A stretch of 64,000 nt of DNA from Celeribacter marinus (GTDB lineage: Bacteria > Pseudomonadota > Alphaproteobacteria > Rhodobacterales > Rhodobacteraceae). The notes beneath the pieces are model-generated. The model did not search any database and was not told the origin of the DNA. It saw nothing but the letters and a program-made list of their open reading frames with translations. A program made the translations under genes and the position numbers. Location: NCBI RefSeq assembly GCF_001308265.1, contig NZ_CP012023.1, positions 820,932 to 884,931 on the forward strand, given 5' to 3'. Shown here piece by piece: positions 10,622-21,662 of the stretch (position 1 is its first letter; every line of letters begins with the position of its first letter).

Positions 10622-11716
10622 TTATTGCGCGGCCAGTTCTACGACCATATCGGCCAGCTCGGTTGCGGCGTGAGGCTTGCCCACCGACAAGGCCGAGCGC
10701 GCCATTTGTGCGGCACCGTCTGCGTTGCCCATAACCAATGCAATCTGCTCGGACAAGGTGGCCACGCTGATTTGGCTCTCGGGGATCATAATTGCGGCTC
10801 CAGCATCGACCAGACCACGCGCATTGGCCGTTTGGTGATCCCCAGTAGCGGCGGCAAACGGGATCAGGATCGACGGGCGGCCAATCACGGAAATATCCGC
10901 AACGGTCGACGCACCTGCGCGGGCAATCACGAGCTGCGCCTCGCTCATGCGTTTGGGGATGTCGTCAAAGAAGGTTTTAATATCCGCGCCAATACCACTT
11001 TGGGCATAATAGGCCTCGACGCGTTCCACGTCTTCGGGGCGCGCCTGTTGGCTCACACGTAGATTTGCCTTTACGGCGTCAGGCAGGGCAGCAATCGCGG
11101 CGGGCACACTATCGGAGGTGATCCGCGCGCCCTGAGAGCCACCAATCACCAGAATTTCCATCGGGTAGTCCCCCGGGGCAATATAGGGCGCACCGGCTTT
11201 GTCCATCACAGAGCGGCGCACGGGATTGCCAACATGGGTGCCCACAACGCCCTCGGGCAAATCTGTGGGCCATGTCCCACACGCAACATGATCGACACGG
11301 GTCGCAAAGACCTTGTTGACGCGACCAAGCACACCGTTTTGCTCGTGGATCATGCGCGGCAGCTTCAACAGCGTGGCGGCGGCCACGGCAGGAATAGCGG
11401 GATAGCCGCCAAAGCCTACGACAACGGCGGGGCGATCACGACGAAACTTGCGCAAAGCCTTGAACACACCGCCCGCGATTTTCAACGGGGCCGAAAGTTT
11501 GGCCACAACACCGCCGCGCGCAAAGGTTGCGGATGGCAGCTGTTCAATGTCGACGGCCTGTGGAAAGCCACCGGTGTAGCGCGCACCGCGTGCATCGGTG
11601 GAGAGTTTAACGCGCCACCCGCGCGCAATCATCACTTCGGCCAATGCCTGAGCAGGGAACATATGCCCCCCTGTTCCGCCAGCGGCGATCACAAGGAGAG
11701 GAGCGGATTGTGTCAT
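10622..11716 (-). CDS. murG: UDP-GlcNAc:undecaprenyl-PP-MurNAc-pentapeptide GlcNAc transferase
   Basis: GT28 glycosyltransferase that turns lipid I into lipid II at the inner face of the membrane. The 364-residue protein starts [29 protein letters not shown], with the glycine loop GGTGGH at about 13-18. The second loop is GGSQGAR. The donor-binding part includes [37 protein letters not shown]. It sits 15 bases after ftsW and 34 before murC, in one operon. Confidence 0.97.
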   Translation of the reverse strand: MTQSAPLLVIAAGGTGGHMFPAQALAEVMIARGWRVKLSTDARGARYTGGFPQAVDIEQLPSATFARGGVVAKLSAPLKIAGGVFKALRKFRRDRPAVVVGFGGYPAIPAVAAATLLKLPRMIHEQNGVLGRVNKVFATRVDHVACGTWPTDLPEGVVGTHVGNPVRRSVMDKAGAPYIAPGDYPMEILVIGGSQGARITSDSVPAAIAALPDAVKANLRVSQQARPEDVERVEAYYAQSGIGADIKTFFDDIPKRMSEAQLVIARAGASTVADISVIGRPSILIPFAAATGDHQTANARGLVDAGAAIMIPESQISVATLSEQIALVMGNADGAAQMARSALSVGKPHAATELADMVVELAAQ

Positions 11717-11731
11717 ATTTGAACCTATTAA

Positions 11732-12898
11732 CTAGCGACCACGGCGAACGAGCAAATCGCCAATCTCGCCTTGGGGGCGGGTACGGGTAAACGCCAAAAG
11801 CGCACCAAGGGCGATGCCAGACGCGATGACGGACGAGCCACCATAGGACACGAACGGTAAGGTCATGCCTTTGGCGGGCAAGAGCCGCACCGCAACACCC
11901 ATATTGATAAAGGCTTGGACGCCAAAGGCACAGGCCAGACCCGTGCCTGCAAGGCGGATAAACGGGTCACGCTCGCGCATCAGACGCCACAGCGCACGCA
12001 CGGTGATTGTGGCGTAGAGACCCAAAATGATCATCACAAGGATCAGACCATATTCTTCGGCGGCCACCGCGATAATGAAATCGGTATGGGCATCAGGCAG
12101 CGACCATTTCACGGTCCCCTCGCCTACGCCGACACCGAAAAACCCACCCTCGCGGATCGCGTTCGTCGCATAACCGATTTGGGTTGTGGGATCGATATCT
12201 GGATTGAGAAAACCGTCAATGCGGCGCGCAAAGTGTTCGGAGTTGTTATAGGCTACGGTGCCAAATGCAACGATCCCGCCCGCAAGTATGAGCAACAAGA
12301 TCATGGGTGCACCGCCCACAAAATACATCACACCCCAACTGAACAAGATCAACGACGCCTGTCCAAAATCGGGCTGAAGCGCGAGCAAAACCACAATAAC
12401 CGACACCAACATGAACGAATAGAGACGCCCCGGAGGACCACCAACATCATGCGCCGCAGCCATAAGCCACGCGGCAGTAATCACAAACGCCGGCTTGAGG
12501 AATTCGGACGGCTGCACGGAGGCGAACCCGAGCGAAAACCACCGCGTGGCCCCCTTGCCAAAGTCGGTGCCAAACACCGGCAATAGCATCAGCGCCACAA
12601 ACGCAGCGATAAACCCCAGTACGCCCAAACGGCGCACCTTTTGCGGGTCCATCAAGCTCATCAACACCATCGTGATCAAAGCAAGTGAGCCAAAGAACGT
12701 CTGACGCTGGACGTAATAGAAATCTGTGAGATTGTTCTTTTGCGCAAGCGGCGGCGAGGCCGCCAGACCAAGCAAAAGCCCGATCCCGAACAAAACAAAC
12801 ACGGCCGCCAAGGACCATCTGTCGATGGTACGCCACCAACGCGGAAGAACCGGCTCACCATCCCGCTGGGGAATTGAGCCATAAACCATTTCTGTCAT
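11732..12898 (-). CDS. ftsW: Peptidoglycan glycosyltransferase FtsW
   Basis: SEDS-family polymerase of lipid II that works with FtsI at the septum. The 388-residue protein has about ten membrane helices. GTDFGKGATRWFSLGFASVQPSEFLK carries the SEDS signature and ALQPDFGQASL the conserved aspartate. The C-terminal part has GMTLPFVSYGGSSVIASG. I chose ATG 12898 (MTEMVYGSIPQRDGEP), which has AGGCGG upstream; ATG 12952 would add 18 residues. Confidence 0.95.
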   Translation of the reverse strand: MTEMVYGSIPQRDGEPVLPRWWRTIDRWSLAAVFVLFGIGLLLGLAASPPLAQKNNLTDFYYVQRQTFFGSLALITMVLMSLMDPQKVRRLGVLGFIAAFVALMLLPVFGTDFGKGATRWFSLGFASVQPSEFLKPAFVITAAWLMAAAHDVGGPPGRLYSFMLVSVIVVLLALQPDFGQASLILFSWGVMYFVGGAPMILLLILAGGIVAFGTVAYNNSEHFARRIDGFLNPDIDPTTQIGYATNAIREGGFFGVGVGEGTVKWSLPDAHTDFIIAVAAEEYGLILVMIILGLYATITVRALWRLMRERDPFIRLAGTGLACAFGVQAFINMGVAVRLLPAKGMTLPFVSYGGSSVIASGIALGALLAFTRTRPQGEIGDLLVRRGR

Positions 12899-12967
12899 GG
12901 GACCGCCTACTGCCTCGAACTGTAACGCCCGCTTATGCGGGTCTATAAACACAATCTAGCGGGTTTT

Positions 12968-12999
12968 TTGGCGCGAATCTACCACAGATTGCGCGCCAA
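12968..12999. repeat. Inverted repeat between murD and ftsW
   Basis: Near-perfect hairpin with 13-14-base arms and one bulged base (TTGGCGCGAATCT ... AGATTGCGCGCCAA, 5-base loop). On the plus strand it is preceded by TTTTTT rather than followed by it, so it is not a standard terminator for the minus-strand operon. It may be an mRNA processing or stabilising hairpin in the murD-ftsW junction. Confidence 0.55.
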
Positions 13000-13032
13000 G
13001 CGAGTCGCCGCGCATGATCACGTCATGCGGGG

Positions 13033-14427
13033 TTATAAAAGGGCTTCGACCGCCTGCGCAAAATCGTCGCCACGCCGCTCGAAATTGGGATATTGATCAA
13101 ATGACGCCGCCGCAGGGGCCAACAAAACCGTATCACCCGCCTGTGCATCCGCCGCAGCTCGCGCTACCGCCACATCCATCGTTTCGCAAATCTCGTAGGG
13201 CGTATCGCCCAGTTGCAGCGCAAAATCGCGCGCAGAGAACCCGATCAAATAGGCCTTCGCCACCGCGCCCAGATGCGGGGCCAGATCAGCGATACCGCCA
13301 TCCTTGCCCATGCCGCCCGCAATCCAACGGATCCGCGGAAACGCCTGTAGCGCCTTTGCGGCCGCATCGACATTCGTGGCTTTGCTGTCGTTGACGAACT
13401 TCACACCGTCCTTTTCACCAATCAACTGCGATCGGTGCGGAAGCCCCTTAAAGGACACGAGCGCCAATTCAATCGTCTTTGGCGCAATGTTGATCGCGCG
13501 ACACGCGCCGTAGGCCGCACAGGCGTTTTGGTGATTGTGCGCGCCGGGCAATCCGTCGATGGCGCGCAGATCAATCGATGTGGTTTGACGCCCCTTGCGC
13601 CACTCCGACAAGAACCCTTTGCGCGCGAAAACCGACCATCCCGTGGTGAGTTTGCGTTCGGCTGAAATGCGGATCAAACGCGCATCGCCCAATCCCTCAA
13701 CGAGTTGATTGGCCAAATACTGCCCCTCAACCTCGTCCACTCCGATCACGGCACGATCTGGCCCGCCCTCGGCAAACAAACGCCGCTTGGCCGCGAAATA
13801 TCCGCCCATGCCGCCGTGACGGTCCAAATGATCAGGCGACAGGTTGGTGAACACCGCCACATCAGGGGTCAGCGCGCGGGCCAAATCCGTCTGATAGGAC
13901 GACAGCTCCAACACGATCACCTCGCCCTCAACGGGCGGCTCAATGTCCAACACGCCGCGCCCGATGTTGCCCGCCAATTGGCTTGGCGTGCCGTTTTCGG
14001 TGAGGATATGATGGATCAACGCCGATGTCGTCGATTTACCGTTCGATCCCGTCACGGCAATCACGCGCGGTGGCGTGTCGTGCTCCATCCAGTCGCCCTG
14101 ACCGAGCGAGCGAAAGAACAGACCGATGTCGTTGTCGACCGGCACGCCCGCGTCCCACGCAAGGGCAATCACTTTGTTTGGTTCTGGATACAGATGCGGG
14201 ATGCCGGGGCTGACGACAAGACAGGCCACACCCTCAAACGCGCCTTGTTTGCTCAGATCGTGGATCTCGAACCCTTCGGCGTGCGCCGCATCACGCGCCT
14301 CGACGCTGTCGTCCCAACATAGCGCCTGTGCCCCGCCCTCTTTGAGCGAGCGCGCCGTAGCAAGACCGGAGCGGCCAAGCCCCAAAACCGCGACCTTTTG
14401 GCCTTCGTATCCGAGAACGGGGATCAT
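13033..14427 (-). CDS. murD: UDP-N-acetylmuramoylalanine--D-glutamate ligase
   Basis: Second Mur ligase: adds D-Glu to UDP-MurNAc-L-Ala. At 464 residues it has the N-terminal nucleotide fold [14 protein letters not shown] (12-25), the P-loop [14 protein letters not shown] (124-137), the middle domain with LSSYQTDLA and [13 protein letters not shown], and the C-terminal [22 protein letters not shown]. All family motifs are present. It lies between mraY (45-base gap) and ftsW. Confidence 0.97.
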   Translation of the reverse strand: MIPVLGYEGQKVAVLGLGRSGLATARSLKEGGAQALCWDDSVEARDAAHAEGFEIHDLSKQGAFEGVACLVVSPGIPHLYPEPNKVIALAWDAGVPVDNDIGLFFRSLGQGDWMEHDTPPRVIAVTGSNGKSTTSALIHHILTENGTPSQLAGNIGRGVLDIEPPVEGEVIVLELSSYQTDLARALTPDVAVFTNLSPDHLDRHGGMGGYFAAKRRLFAEGGPDRAVIGVDEVEGQYLANQLVEGLGDARLIRISAERKLTTGWSVFARKGFLSEWRKGRQTTSIDLRAIDGLPGAHNHQNACAAYGACRAINIAPKTIELALVSFKGLPHRSQLIGEKDGVKFVNDSKATNVDAAAKALQAFPRIRWIAGGMGKDGGIADLAPHLGAVAKAYLIGFSARDFALQLGDTPYEICETMDVAVARAAADAQAGDTVLLAPAAASFDQYPNFERRGDDFAQAVEALL

Positions 14428-14472
14428 GGCAGTCTCTCCAAGGTGTCAGATGTTGGGTCGAAACATTCGCGC

Positions 14473-15555
14473 CTAGCGCAGTTTTAGCGTGGCCAGACCG
14501 ATCAGCGCGAGAATGAGCGAGATAATCCAAAAGCGGATCACAATCGTGGGTTCTGCCCATCCCTTTTTCTCGTAGTGGTGATGGATCGGGGCCATGAGAA
14601 ACACGCGCTTTCCTGTCCGCTTGAAATACAGCACTTGGATAATCACCGATAGCGCCTCAACCACGAACAAGCCGCCAACAATGCCCAAAACGATTTCGTG
14701 TTTGGTCACAACCGCGATGGCACCCAAAGCGCCACCAAGCGCCAAGGAACCGGTATCGCCCATGAACACAGCAGCCGGTGGGGCGTTGTACCACAAAAAG
14801 CCCAAGCCGCCGCCAATGAGTGCGGCCACGAAAATCAACAATTCGCCCGTACCGGGCACGTAATGCAGGCCAAGATATTCGGTAAAGTCGACGCGTCCGA
14901 CGACATAAGCAATCACACCGAGCGTCCCAGAGGCGACCATGACCGGCATAATTGCCAAGCCGTCCAACCCATCCGTCAGGTTCACGGAATTAGCCGCGCC
15001 AACGATGACAAACATCGCAAAAGGAATGTAGAAAATGCCAAAATCAATCAAAACATCTTTGAAAACAGGCAAGGCCAGTTGATTGGACAACTCGTCGGGA
15101 TGCACATAAGCCGCCCAAACAGAGGCAATCAGCGCGATGATAAACCCAAGCAAAAGACGCATACGACCAGATACACCCGCCGTTGAGGCCTTTGACACTT
15201 TGGAGTAGTCATCCGCAAAACCGATAGCCCCATAGGCAAAGGTCACAAACAGAACGATCCACACATAGGGATTATCGAGCCGCGCCCAGAGCAAGGTCGA
15301 AGTGAGCAAAGCGGTCAAGATCAACAGCCCGCCCATGGTCGGTGTTCCGGCCTTGGCGAAGTGACTTTCGGGGCCATCCTCGCGAATAGGTTGGCCTTTG
15401 CCTTGGCGGCGGCGCAAGAAATCGATCAACGGACGCCCAAAGATGAACCCAAAGATCAAAGCCGTGAAAAACGCCCCGCCTGCCCGCATCGTGATATAGC
15501 GAAACAGGTTGAATACATCGCCACCGTCCGAAAGTCCCGTTAACCAATACAGCAT
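14473..15555 (-). CDS. mraY: Phospho-N-acetylmuramoyl-pentapeptide-transferase
   Basis: Polytopic enzyme that transfers phospho-MurNAc-pentapeptide to undecaprenyl phosphate, giving lipid I. At 360 residues it has about ten membrane helices. Conserved parts are [13 protein letters not shown], the aspartates in [21 protein letters not shown] (catalytic Asp), [15 protein letters not shown] and [13 protein letters not shown]. It starts 8 bases after the murF stop. Confidence 0.97.
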   Translation of the reverse strand: MLYWLTGLSDGGDVFNLFRYITMRAGGAFFTALIFGFIFGRPLIDFLRRRQGKGQPIREDGPESHFAKAGTPTMGGLLILTALLTSTLLWARLDNPYVWIVLFVTFAYGAIGFADDYSKVSKASTAGVSGRMRLLLGFIIALIASVWAAYVHPDELSNQLALPVFKDVLIDFGIFYIPFAMFVIVGAANSVNLTDGLDGLAIMPVMVASGTLGVIAYVVGRVDFTEYLGLHYVPGTGELLIFVAALIGGGLGFLWYNAPPAAVFMGDTGSLALGGALGAIAVVTKHEIVLGIVGGLFVVEALSVIIQVLYFKRTGKRVFLMAPIHHHYEKKGWAEPTIVIRFWIISLILALIGLATLKLR

Positions 15556-15562
15556 CTAAACA

Positions 15563-16999
15563 TCACATCCCTTGTTCGTCGTTGGGCATCGGATGCCCCA
15601 AGTTTCGGATCGCGTCAACAAGCAAGCTGACCTTGGAGCCTTTGGACCCTTTGACCAAAACCACATCGCCCGCGTCCACCAATCCCTTGAGATCGCGCAA
15701 CGCGTCATTGGCGTGGCTGTAAATCTGGCCGCGTTTTTGTGGGACAAGCGCCTCATGGAGGTGGCGCATCAACGGACCCACGCAGTGGACCACATCAATC
15801 GCGTCAAAAAAGGGCAGCTGGGCTAGACCTGCATGATCCGCCACCTCTGTATCGCCCAATTCCAACATATCGCCCAAAAACGCCACTCGACGTCCCTTTG
15901 ACACACGGCCAATACCGTCCGTGACCCGTGCTGCGGCGAGCACTTCGAGACTGGCAATCATCGATGTCGGGTTGGCGTTAAACGCATCATCAAGCAATAC
16001 CATCGTTTGATCAATCTCGACTGGATCGAGCAAAATCACCTCACGCGCTCCGCGCCCCTCGGGCGGCGCCCAAAGCGCCAAATCGCGCGCGGCCATTGTG
16101 ACATCCCCCCCAAGCGCCTGAACCACGGCCAAGCAACCCACGGCATTGGTGGCAAAATGGCGGCCAGCAGAGGACAAGCGAAACAAATGTAGATCGCCAT
16201 CAACCTGCGCCTCGCCAACGGTCACGTCATCGGCCAACCTCACAGAGGTCAGGCGCGCATCGCAGTTGGCACTTTCTCCGAATTTCAAGATGTCACCGCG
16301 CCACGCCGCCTCCAGAGTTGGGCTAACGCTCAAATCGCTATTGATGACCGCGATACCATCCGGCTCAAGCCCCTCACAAATCGACGCTTTTTCCCGCGCG
16401 ATCCCCTCAAGATCTTCAAATGCGGCCATGTGTGCTGCGGCTACGGTGGTGATCATCGCCACATGTGGGCGGGCCATTTTCGACAGGGGTGCAATCTCGC
16501 CCGGATGGTTCATGCCGATCTCGATGACTGCAAAATCCGTGTCGCGTGGCATCCGCGCAAGTGTTAGCGGCACACCCCAGTGGTTGTTATACGAGGCCTC
16601 AGCGGCGTGCACGTTGCCCTGTCCGCGCAAAATCGCGCGTAGCATTTCTTTGGTTGAGGTTTTGCCAACCGATCCGGTTACCCCGATCACTTTGCCGCTC
16701 ACACGTGCCCGCGCGACTGCCCCCAAACGCTCCAATGCAGGAAGCACCGCGTCAACGATGATCAGCGGTGCCGTTGGATCAACCCCGTCAGGCACATGGG
16801 TCACAAGGGCCGCACCCGCACCATTGGCCAGTGCCGTTGCAACAAAATCATGTCCATCACGCGCAGCTTGCAAAGCCACAAACAAATCACCCTCAACAAT
16901 TGTGCGCGTATCAATGGAAACCCCGTTTAGGACCACGTCCTGCGTGGCGCGCCCACCTGTTGCAGCCGCAACCTCACCGCTCGTCCAAAGCGCGCTCAT
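15563..16999 (-). CDS. murF: UDP-N-acetylmuramoyl-tripeptide--D-alanyl-D-alanine ligase
   Basis: Last cytoplasmic Mur ligase: joins D-Ala-D-Ala (made by Ddl of the same cluster) to the UDP-tripeptide. The 478-residue protein has the P-loop GVTGSVGKTSTKEML (107-121), IEIGMNHPGEIAPLS typical of MurF, and LLDDAFNANPTSM in the ATP domain. It overlaps murE by 4 bases. Confidence 0.97.
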   Translation of the reverse strand: MSALWTSGEVAAATGGRATQDVVLNGVSIDTRTIVEGDLFVALQAARDGHDFVATALANGAGAALVTHVPDGVDPTAPLIIVDAVLPALERLGAVARARVSGKVIGVTGSVGKTSTKEMLRAILRGQGNVHAAEASYNNHWGVPLTLARMPRDTDFAVIEIGMNHPGEIAPLSKMARPHVAMITTVAAAHMAAFEDLEGIAREKASICEGLEPDGIAVINSDLSVSPTLEAAWRGDILKFGESANCDARLTSVRLADDVTVGEAQVDGDLHLFRLSSAGRHFATNAVGCLAVVQALGGDVTMAARDLALWAPPEGRGAREVILLDPVEIDQTMVLLDDAFNANPTSMIASLEVLAAARVTDGIGRVSKGRRVAFLGDMLELGDTEVADHAGLAQLPFFDAIDVVHCVGPLMRHLHEALVPQKRGQIYSHANDALRDLKGLVDAGDVVLVKGSKGSKVSLLVDAIRNLGHPMPNDEQGM

Positions 17000-18468
17000 A
17001 TTGCACCATCCAAGGCGGCCACGGCCATCGAGGCCTGTTCGACATCATCAAACGGATAGACCACATCGCCAACGACCTGACCCGTCTCGTGTCCCTTGCC
17101 ACAAATCAAAAGCGCATCACCGGGTTGTAACGCATCGATGCCGCGCAAAATGGCCTCGGCACGGTCCGCCACCTCAATCGCCTCACCTGCCCCGAGCATC
17201 ACTTCGGCGCGGATCGCAGCCGGATCTTCGGAGCGTGGATTGTCGTCGGTGACGATCACTAAATCGGCGTGCTCTCGCGCGGCTTGCCCCATCAACGGGC
17301 GCTTGGTTTTATCACGATCTCCCCCCGCGCCCACGATTGCAATCACGCGCCCCATCACATGTGGGCGCAGCGCCTTGATTGCGGTGGCGACCGCATCAGG
17401 CGTATGGGCGTAATCGACAAACACGGTCGCGCCGTTGTCGCGGGTGGCCGCGTGTTCCATTCGACCACGCACACCCTCAAGCTCCATCAGGCACGAAAAC
17501 ACCTCGTCGGGGTCCGCGCCGCTTGTCATGCATAGACCCGCCGCAGCAATCACATTATCAGCCTGAAACCCGCCGATCAGATCAAGACGCACCTGAGTGA
17601 TGTTCCCGACAAAATCGAGCCGCACATCTTGGCCCGTCGCATCAAACCGTTGACCGACCACGCGCAAATCAGCGGCGTCAGAGCGCCCCACGCGCATCAC
17701 ATCAATGCCGCGCTCTGCGCATAACGCCTCTAGCTCCATACCCTTGGGGTCATCAATATTGATCACGGCCACGCCCTCATCGGGCAGAACGCGCGTGAAC
17801 AATCCCGCCTTGGCCGCAAAATACGCCTCGAACGTTTCATGGTAATCAAGGTGGTCTTGCGTGAAATTGGTAAAAGCCGCCGAGGTCAGACGGACACCAT
17901 CCAAACGCCGCTGCGCAAGGCCGTGGCTGGACGCCTCCATCGCGCCATGTGTGACACCCGCATGTGCGGCTTGTGACAACAAACGGTGCAACGTGATCGG
18001 CTCGGGCGTGGTGTGCGGGCTTGGCGCTTGCCAATCGCCCTCGACGCCCGTTGTCCCGATATTGATCGCGCGCGCGCCCAAGAGCTGCCAGATCTGTCGT
18101 GTGAAATTGGCCACCGATGTTTTGCCGTTTGTCCCCGTCACCGCCACCATCGTGTCGGGTTGACGCCCATAATAAAGGGCAGCAGCGTAGGACAGAGCCT
18201 GACGTGGATCTTCGACAACCACCAACGCGGGATCATGCGCCTCAATCGCGGATGCGGCAATTTTAACCCCCTCAGGGTCCGTCAAAATCACCCGCGCCCC
18301 CATGCGCAACGCATATTCAACAAACTCGCCGCCATGGATGCGCGCGCCAGGCAAGGCCGCGAACAAATGGCCATCAAGCGTATCACGGCTATCAACGGAC
18401 AGTCCGGTGATATGGGCATCCCTGCCCCCCTGCGCGGTTAACCCTAACTCGGAAAGAGATTTCACCAT
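16996..18468 (-). CDS. murE: UDP-N-acetylmuramoyl-tripeptide synthetase (meso-DAP adding)
   Basis: Third Mur ligase. The 490-residue protein has the P-loop VAVTGTNGKTSVANF (108-122), FTNFTQDHLDYHETFEAYFAAKAGLF (carbamylated-lysine region), and in the C-terminal domain VTDDNPRSEDP. The DNPR motif is the one that selects meso-diaminopimelate over lysine, as expected in Gram-negative cells. The stop overlaps the murF start (ATGA). Confidence 0.97.
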   Translation of the reverse strand: MVKSLSELGLTAQGGRDAHITGLSVDSRDTLDGHLFAALPGARIHGGEFVEYALRMGARVILTDPEGVKIAASAIEAHDPALVVVEDPRQALSYAAALYYGRQPDTMVAVTGTNGKTSVANFTRQIWQLLGARAINIGTTGVEGDWQAPSPHTTPEPITLHRLLSQAAHAGVTHGAMEASSHGLAQRRLDGVRLTSAAFTNFTQDHLDYHETFEAYFAAKAGLFTRVLPDEGVAVINIDDPKGMELEALCAERGIDVMRVGRSDAADLRVVGQRFDATGQDVRLDFVGNITQVRLDLIGGFQADNVIAAAGLCMTSGADPDEVFSCLMELEGVRGRMEHAATRDNGATVFVDYAHTPDAVATAIKALRPHVMGRVIAIVGAGGDRDKTKRPLMGQAAREHADLVIVTDDNPRSEDPAAIRAEVMLGAGEAIEVADRAEAILRGIDALQPGDALLICGKGHETGQVVGDVVYPFDDVEQASMAVAALDGAI

Positions 18469-18502
18469 TGCCGCGCCTGCCTTTTTTGAATGTCGCTGTG
18501 TT

Positions 18503-20308
18503 CTAACGTGTCGAGGTCAGTGTTACCCCACCTTGCGCGGCAGTTTCAATCTCTGGTCGCAACCCCAACAGCGGAGAGGTGCGGCGGATGATTTCGGCAG
18601 CAACAGGCACAGCCGTCCAACCCGCCGTGCGGCGCGGAATTGGCCCTGTGGTTTCCACGGCTTCGTCCAACGCAACAATCAACACATATTTTGGATCATC
18701 AACGGGATAGACAGACGCAAAGGTGGTGATCGTCTTATCCTTGTAATAGCCGCGCCCGTTTTCGAGCGGCTTGTCGGCGGTTCCAGTCTTGCCGCCAACG
18801 CGGTAGCCGGGCACTTCGGCAAAGTTTGCGGTCCCCTCAGGTTCGAACACCACGGCACGCAGCATCTCGCGCGACGCCTCAGATACCTCCTCGCGCACAA
18901 CACGCGGGCCTTTTGGGACAAATCCCTGCGCCTTGAGCAATGTGGGCGTGACATGGGTGCCGCCGTTCAAAAGCGACGAGTACGCAGCAGCCAGATGCAG
19001 CGGCGAGGCCGATAGGCCATGACCGAACGAAATGGTCAGCGTCGATAATTCGGACCACTTTGGCGGCAAAAGTGGCTTTGCCCCTGCGGCCTCACTCAAT
19101 TCCACGGGGGTTGGATCGAAAAAGCCGAGCGATTTAAGGAACTCTTGCTGTCTGGTCACGCCAATTTGTTGCGCCACATGCGCCGTGGCCACGTTCGACG
19201 ATTTCACAATCATATCCCGCAAGGACAGCGTTGGGCCGTAATTGTGACCCTCAAACTCGCCAATGCGGTGCTTGCCCCACCGAAACGGCGGCGTAGCAGG
19301 AATCGGTGTCGACGGGTTGGCAATACCAAGCTCCATCGCTTGAGCGGCGGCAAAAATCTTGAACGTCGAGCCAAGCTCATAGACGCCCTGAACCGCACGG
19401 TTGAACCTTGGGTTATCAGCGGGATTGTTACCGGTGAAATATTCAGGGCGTGAATTTGGATCGAAATCAGGCAACGACACGAGCGAGATAATTTCGCCCG
19501 TATGCGCGTCCATCATAACGGCAGCGGCCCCCTTGGCATCAAGCATCCGCATGCCACCATAAAGCACTTCGCGGACGGTGGATTGCACAGTGAGATCGAG
19601 CGAGAGTTGCAAAGGCGCATCGCCATTGGCAGGATCGCGCAAATAGTCATCCCGAAAGCGCTCGATCCCAGACTGGCCCACGATTTCGGCGCTCATCACA
19701 CCCTCACGGCCAAACTTTGTCCCGCCCAGAATATGCGCGGCCAGCTTACCGTTTGGATAAAGGCGCTCTTCGCGCGGGCCAAACAACAGACCTGGTTCGC
19801 CGATGTCGTGAACGGCTTGTTGTTGCTCTGGTGCGATCTTCTTTTTGATCCACAAGAACTTGCGTGTTCCCGTGAAATCCTTGATCAATCGCTCTTCGTC
19901 CAGATCGGGAAAAATGCGCGCCAATTGACGCGCCGCGTTCACCGGATCAATCATCTGATGGGGCTGCGCGTAAAGCGAATGTGTGGTGCGGTTGGTCGCC
20001 AAAATACGGCCATTGCGGTCCACAATGTCGGCGCGTTGCGCAAGGATCGGCGTGCCGGATGTGACCGCACGTGGCTCTTCGGGAACTGTGGCTGCGACCT
20101 GCCCCATGCGTAGGCCAACCACCATGAACCCAGACACAAACCCAAGGCCCAACAGCAACAAACGCCCCTCAGCCCGAAGGCGGGATTTGTCGCGTATATC
20201 CTCGTGGCGCAGACGCAAGTTCTCACGCTCGATTGTGTCGGGGTTTTCGCCCTTTTGGCGCGCCTTCAAGATACGTGCAAGGGGGCGAAGTGGTGTGCGG
20301 ATCGGCAT
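18503..20308 (-). CDS. ftsI: Septal transpeptidase FtsI (PBP3)
   Basis: Class B penicillin-binding protein that cross-links septal peptidoglycan with FtsW. At 601 residues it has one membrane anchor (about 47-68), a dimerisation/pedestal domain, and a transpeptidase domain. The catalytic motifs are STFK at 314-317 (nucleophile Ser314), SSN in IVKSSNVATAHV, and KTGTA in YRVGGKTGTADKP. Stop and ftsL start share one base arrangement (end of ftsL and start of ftsI overlap by one base), so they are likely coupled. Confidence 0.96.
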   Translation of the reverse strand: MPIRTPLRPLARILKARQKGENPDTIERENLRLRHEDIRDKSRLRAEGRLLLLGLGFVSGFMVVGLRMGQVAATVPEEPRAVTSGTPILAQRADIVDRNGRILATNRTTHSLYAQPHQMIDPVNAARQLARIFPDLDEERLIKDFTGTRKFLWIKKKIAPEQQQAVHDIGEPGLLFGPREERLYPNGKLAAHILGGTKFGREGVMSAEIVGQSGIERFRDDYLRDPANGDAPLQLSLDLTVQSTVREVLYGGMRMLDAKGAAAVMMDAHTGEIISLVSLPDFDPNSRPEYFTGNNPADNPRFNRAVQGVYELGSTFKIFAAAQAMELGIANPSTPIPATPPFRWGKHRIGEFEGHNYGPTLSLRDMIVKSSNVATAHVAQQIGVTRQQEFLKSLGFFDPTPVELSEAAGAKPLLPPKWSELSTLTISFGHGLSASPLHLAAAYSSLLNGGTHVTPTLLKAQGFVPKGPRVVREEVSEASREMLRAVVFEPEGTANFAEVPGYRVGGKTGTADKPLENGRGYYKDKTITTFASVYPVDDPKYVLIVALDEAVETTGPIPRRTAGWTAVPVAAEIIRRTSPLLGLRPEIETAAQGGVTLTSTR

Positions 20309-20661
20309 TATTCCACGTCCTCAATGCGGCCCACGACGTCAAATATGCCCTCAATCTGGCCCAAAACATCATTGTCTTGAGGAAAGCTAACTTGGTCAAC
20401 ACGGCCAAATTGTTCAGGCAAGAACGGCAAGAGGCCAAGGCTGTCAAAATTGATGGCCGCCAGATCACGAAGCCGCTCGGGACGGTTCAGATAGGCCCAT
20501 TCCGCTTTGAGCACCGCTAATTCTTCGCGTTGATGACCGATTTGACGCTGAAGGCTAGAGACATCGCGCAACACCTCTTGGGTGCGGTAATTTTCGTTGT
20601 AGGCCCAAAACGCAAGGCCCATGACAACCAGAGCCGACACGGTGATATAAAACGACCGCAT
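20308..20661 (-). CDS. ftsL: Cell division protein FtsL
   Basis: Small bitopic divisome protein of 117 residues with a short N-terminus [27 protein letters not shown] containing one membrane helix (4-21). A periplasmic coiled-coil segment follows (about 30-58, LRDVSSLQRQIGHQREELAVLKAEWAYL), then the NRPERLRDLA motif typical of FtsL. One-base overlaps with both rsmH and ftsI and the standard gene order support the call despite poor sequence conservation in this family. Confidence 0.9.
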   Translation of the reverse strand: MRSFYITVSALVVMGLAFWAYNENYRTQEVLRDVSSLQRQIGHQREELAVLKAEWAYLNRPERLRDLAAINFDSLGLLPFLPEQFGRVDQVSFPQDNDVLGQIEGIFDVVGRIEDVE

Positions 20662-21659
20662 TATGCCAGTCCTCGCATCATAAGGGGCTTTGGCAGACCC
20701 AGATCCGCACGATCGGAGGCCACGGCAGGCGCATCAGTTCGGCGCGCCACGCGCAACCGTGCAGAGCGTGCACGCGGGTTCACGACCAACTCGTCTTCGT
20801 CTGGTCCGATGGCTTTTGACAGCTTCTCAAATCCGGGCGTCTTCATCTCTTGGACGGGCGCATAACGCGATCCGCCCCCGCCCGTTGAGGCGCGCTGTTG
20901 CAAGAACCGCTTCACAACGCGGTCCTCTAGCGAGTGAAAGGTCACAACGGCCAACTGACCACCGGGCGCGAGCGCGCGCTCTGCGGCCTCAAGTCCCGCG
21001 ATTAACTCGCCAAACTCGTCATTGATGTGGATACGGATGGCCTGAAACGTGCGCGTTGCAGGGTGGCTTTGACCCGGCTTTTTGCGTGGCAACAACCGCT
21101 CAATCAGGCTGGCAAGCTGCAATGTTGTCTCGAACGGCGTTTTTTTCTCGCGGTCCATCACGATAGCGGCGGCAATTTTGCGCGACTGGCGCTCTTCGCC
21201 GTAATGAAACAGCACATCCGCGATCTCGTCTACGGACGCCTCATTGACGAACTGGGCCGCCGTTGGCCCCTCTTGGCTCATGCGCATATCAAGGGGGCCG
21301 TCCTTCATGAACGAAAACCCGCGATCGGCAAGATCGATCTGCATCGACGACACACCCAGATCAAGGACGACACCGTCCAAATCGGACGCGTATTCGTCCA
21401 ACCGCGAAAACGTCCCGAGTGTAAGCGAAATCTTATCGCCAAAATCCTTGACCCATTTTGCGGCCAATTCGTGCGCTAATGGATCACGGTCCACGCCCAT
21501 GACATGATCGGCCCCTGCGGCCAACAAGCCCTTGGTGTAGCCACCCGCGCCAAACGTGCCATCGAGCCAGCGACCGCAGATAGGCGCGCACTCGCGCAAA
21601 AGCGGTGCCAATAGAACCGGAATGTGCGGCGCGTCGGGAGAGGTGGCAGCCTCAGACAT
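20661..21659 (-). CDS. rsmH: 16S rRNA (cytosine(1402)-N(4))-methyltransferase
   Basis: SAM-dependent methyltransferase (MraW) that modifies C1402 in the ribosomal decoding site. The 332-residue protein starts [24 protein letters not shown] motif I is [16 protein letters not shown] (about 32-47), followed by [23 protein letters not shown] and PLDMRM are family signatures, as are [13 protein letters not shown] and [15 protein letters not shown]. It overlaps ftsL by one base and follows mraZ by 3 bases. Confidence 0.97.
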   Translation of the reverse strand: MSEAATSPDAPHIPVLLAPLLRECAPICGRWLDGTFGAGGYTKGLLAAGADHVMGVDRDPLAHELAAKWVKDFGDKISLTLGTFSRLDEYASDLDGVVLDLGVSSMQIDLADRGFSFMKDGPLDMRMSQEGPTAAQFVNEASVDEIADVLFHYGEERQSRKIAAAIVMDREKKTPFETTLQLASLIERLLPRKKPGQSHPATRTFQAIRIHINDEFGELIAGLEAAERALAPGGQLAVVTFHSLEDRVVKRFLQQRASTGGGGSRYAPVQEMKTPGFEKLSKAIGPDEDELVVNPRARSARLRVARRTDAPAVASDRADLGLPKPLMMRGLA

Positions 21660-21662
21660 GAT

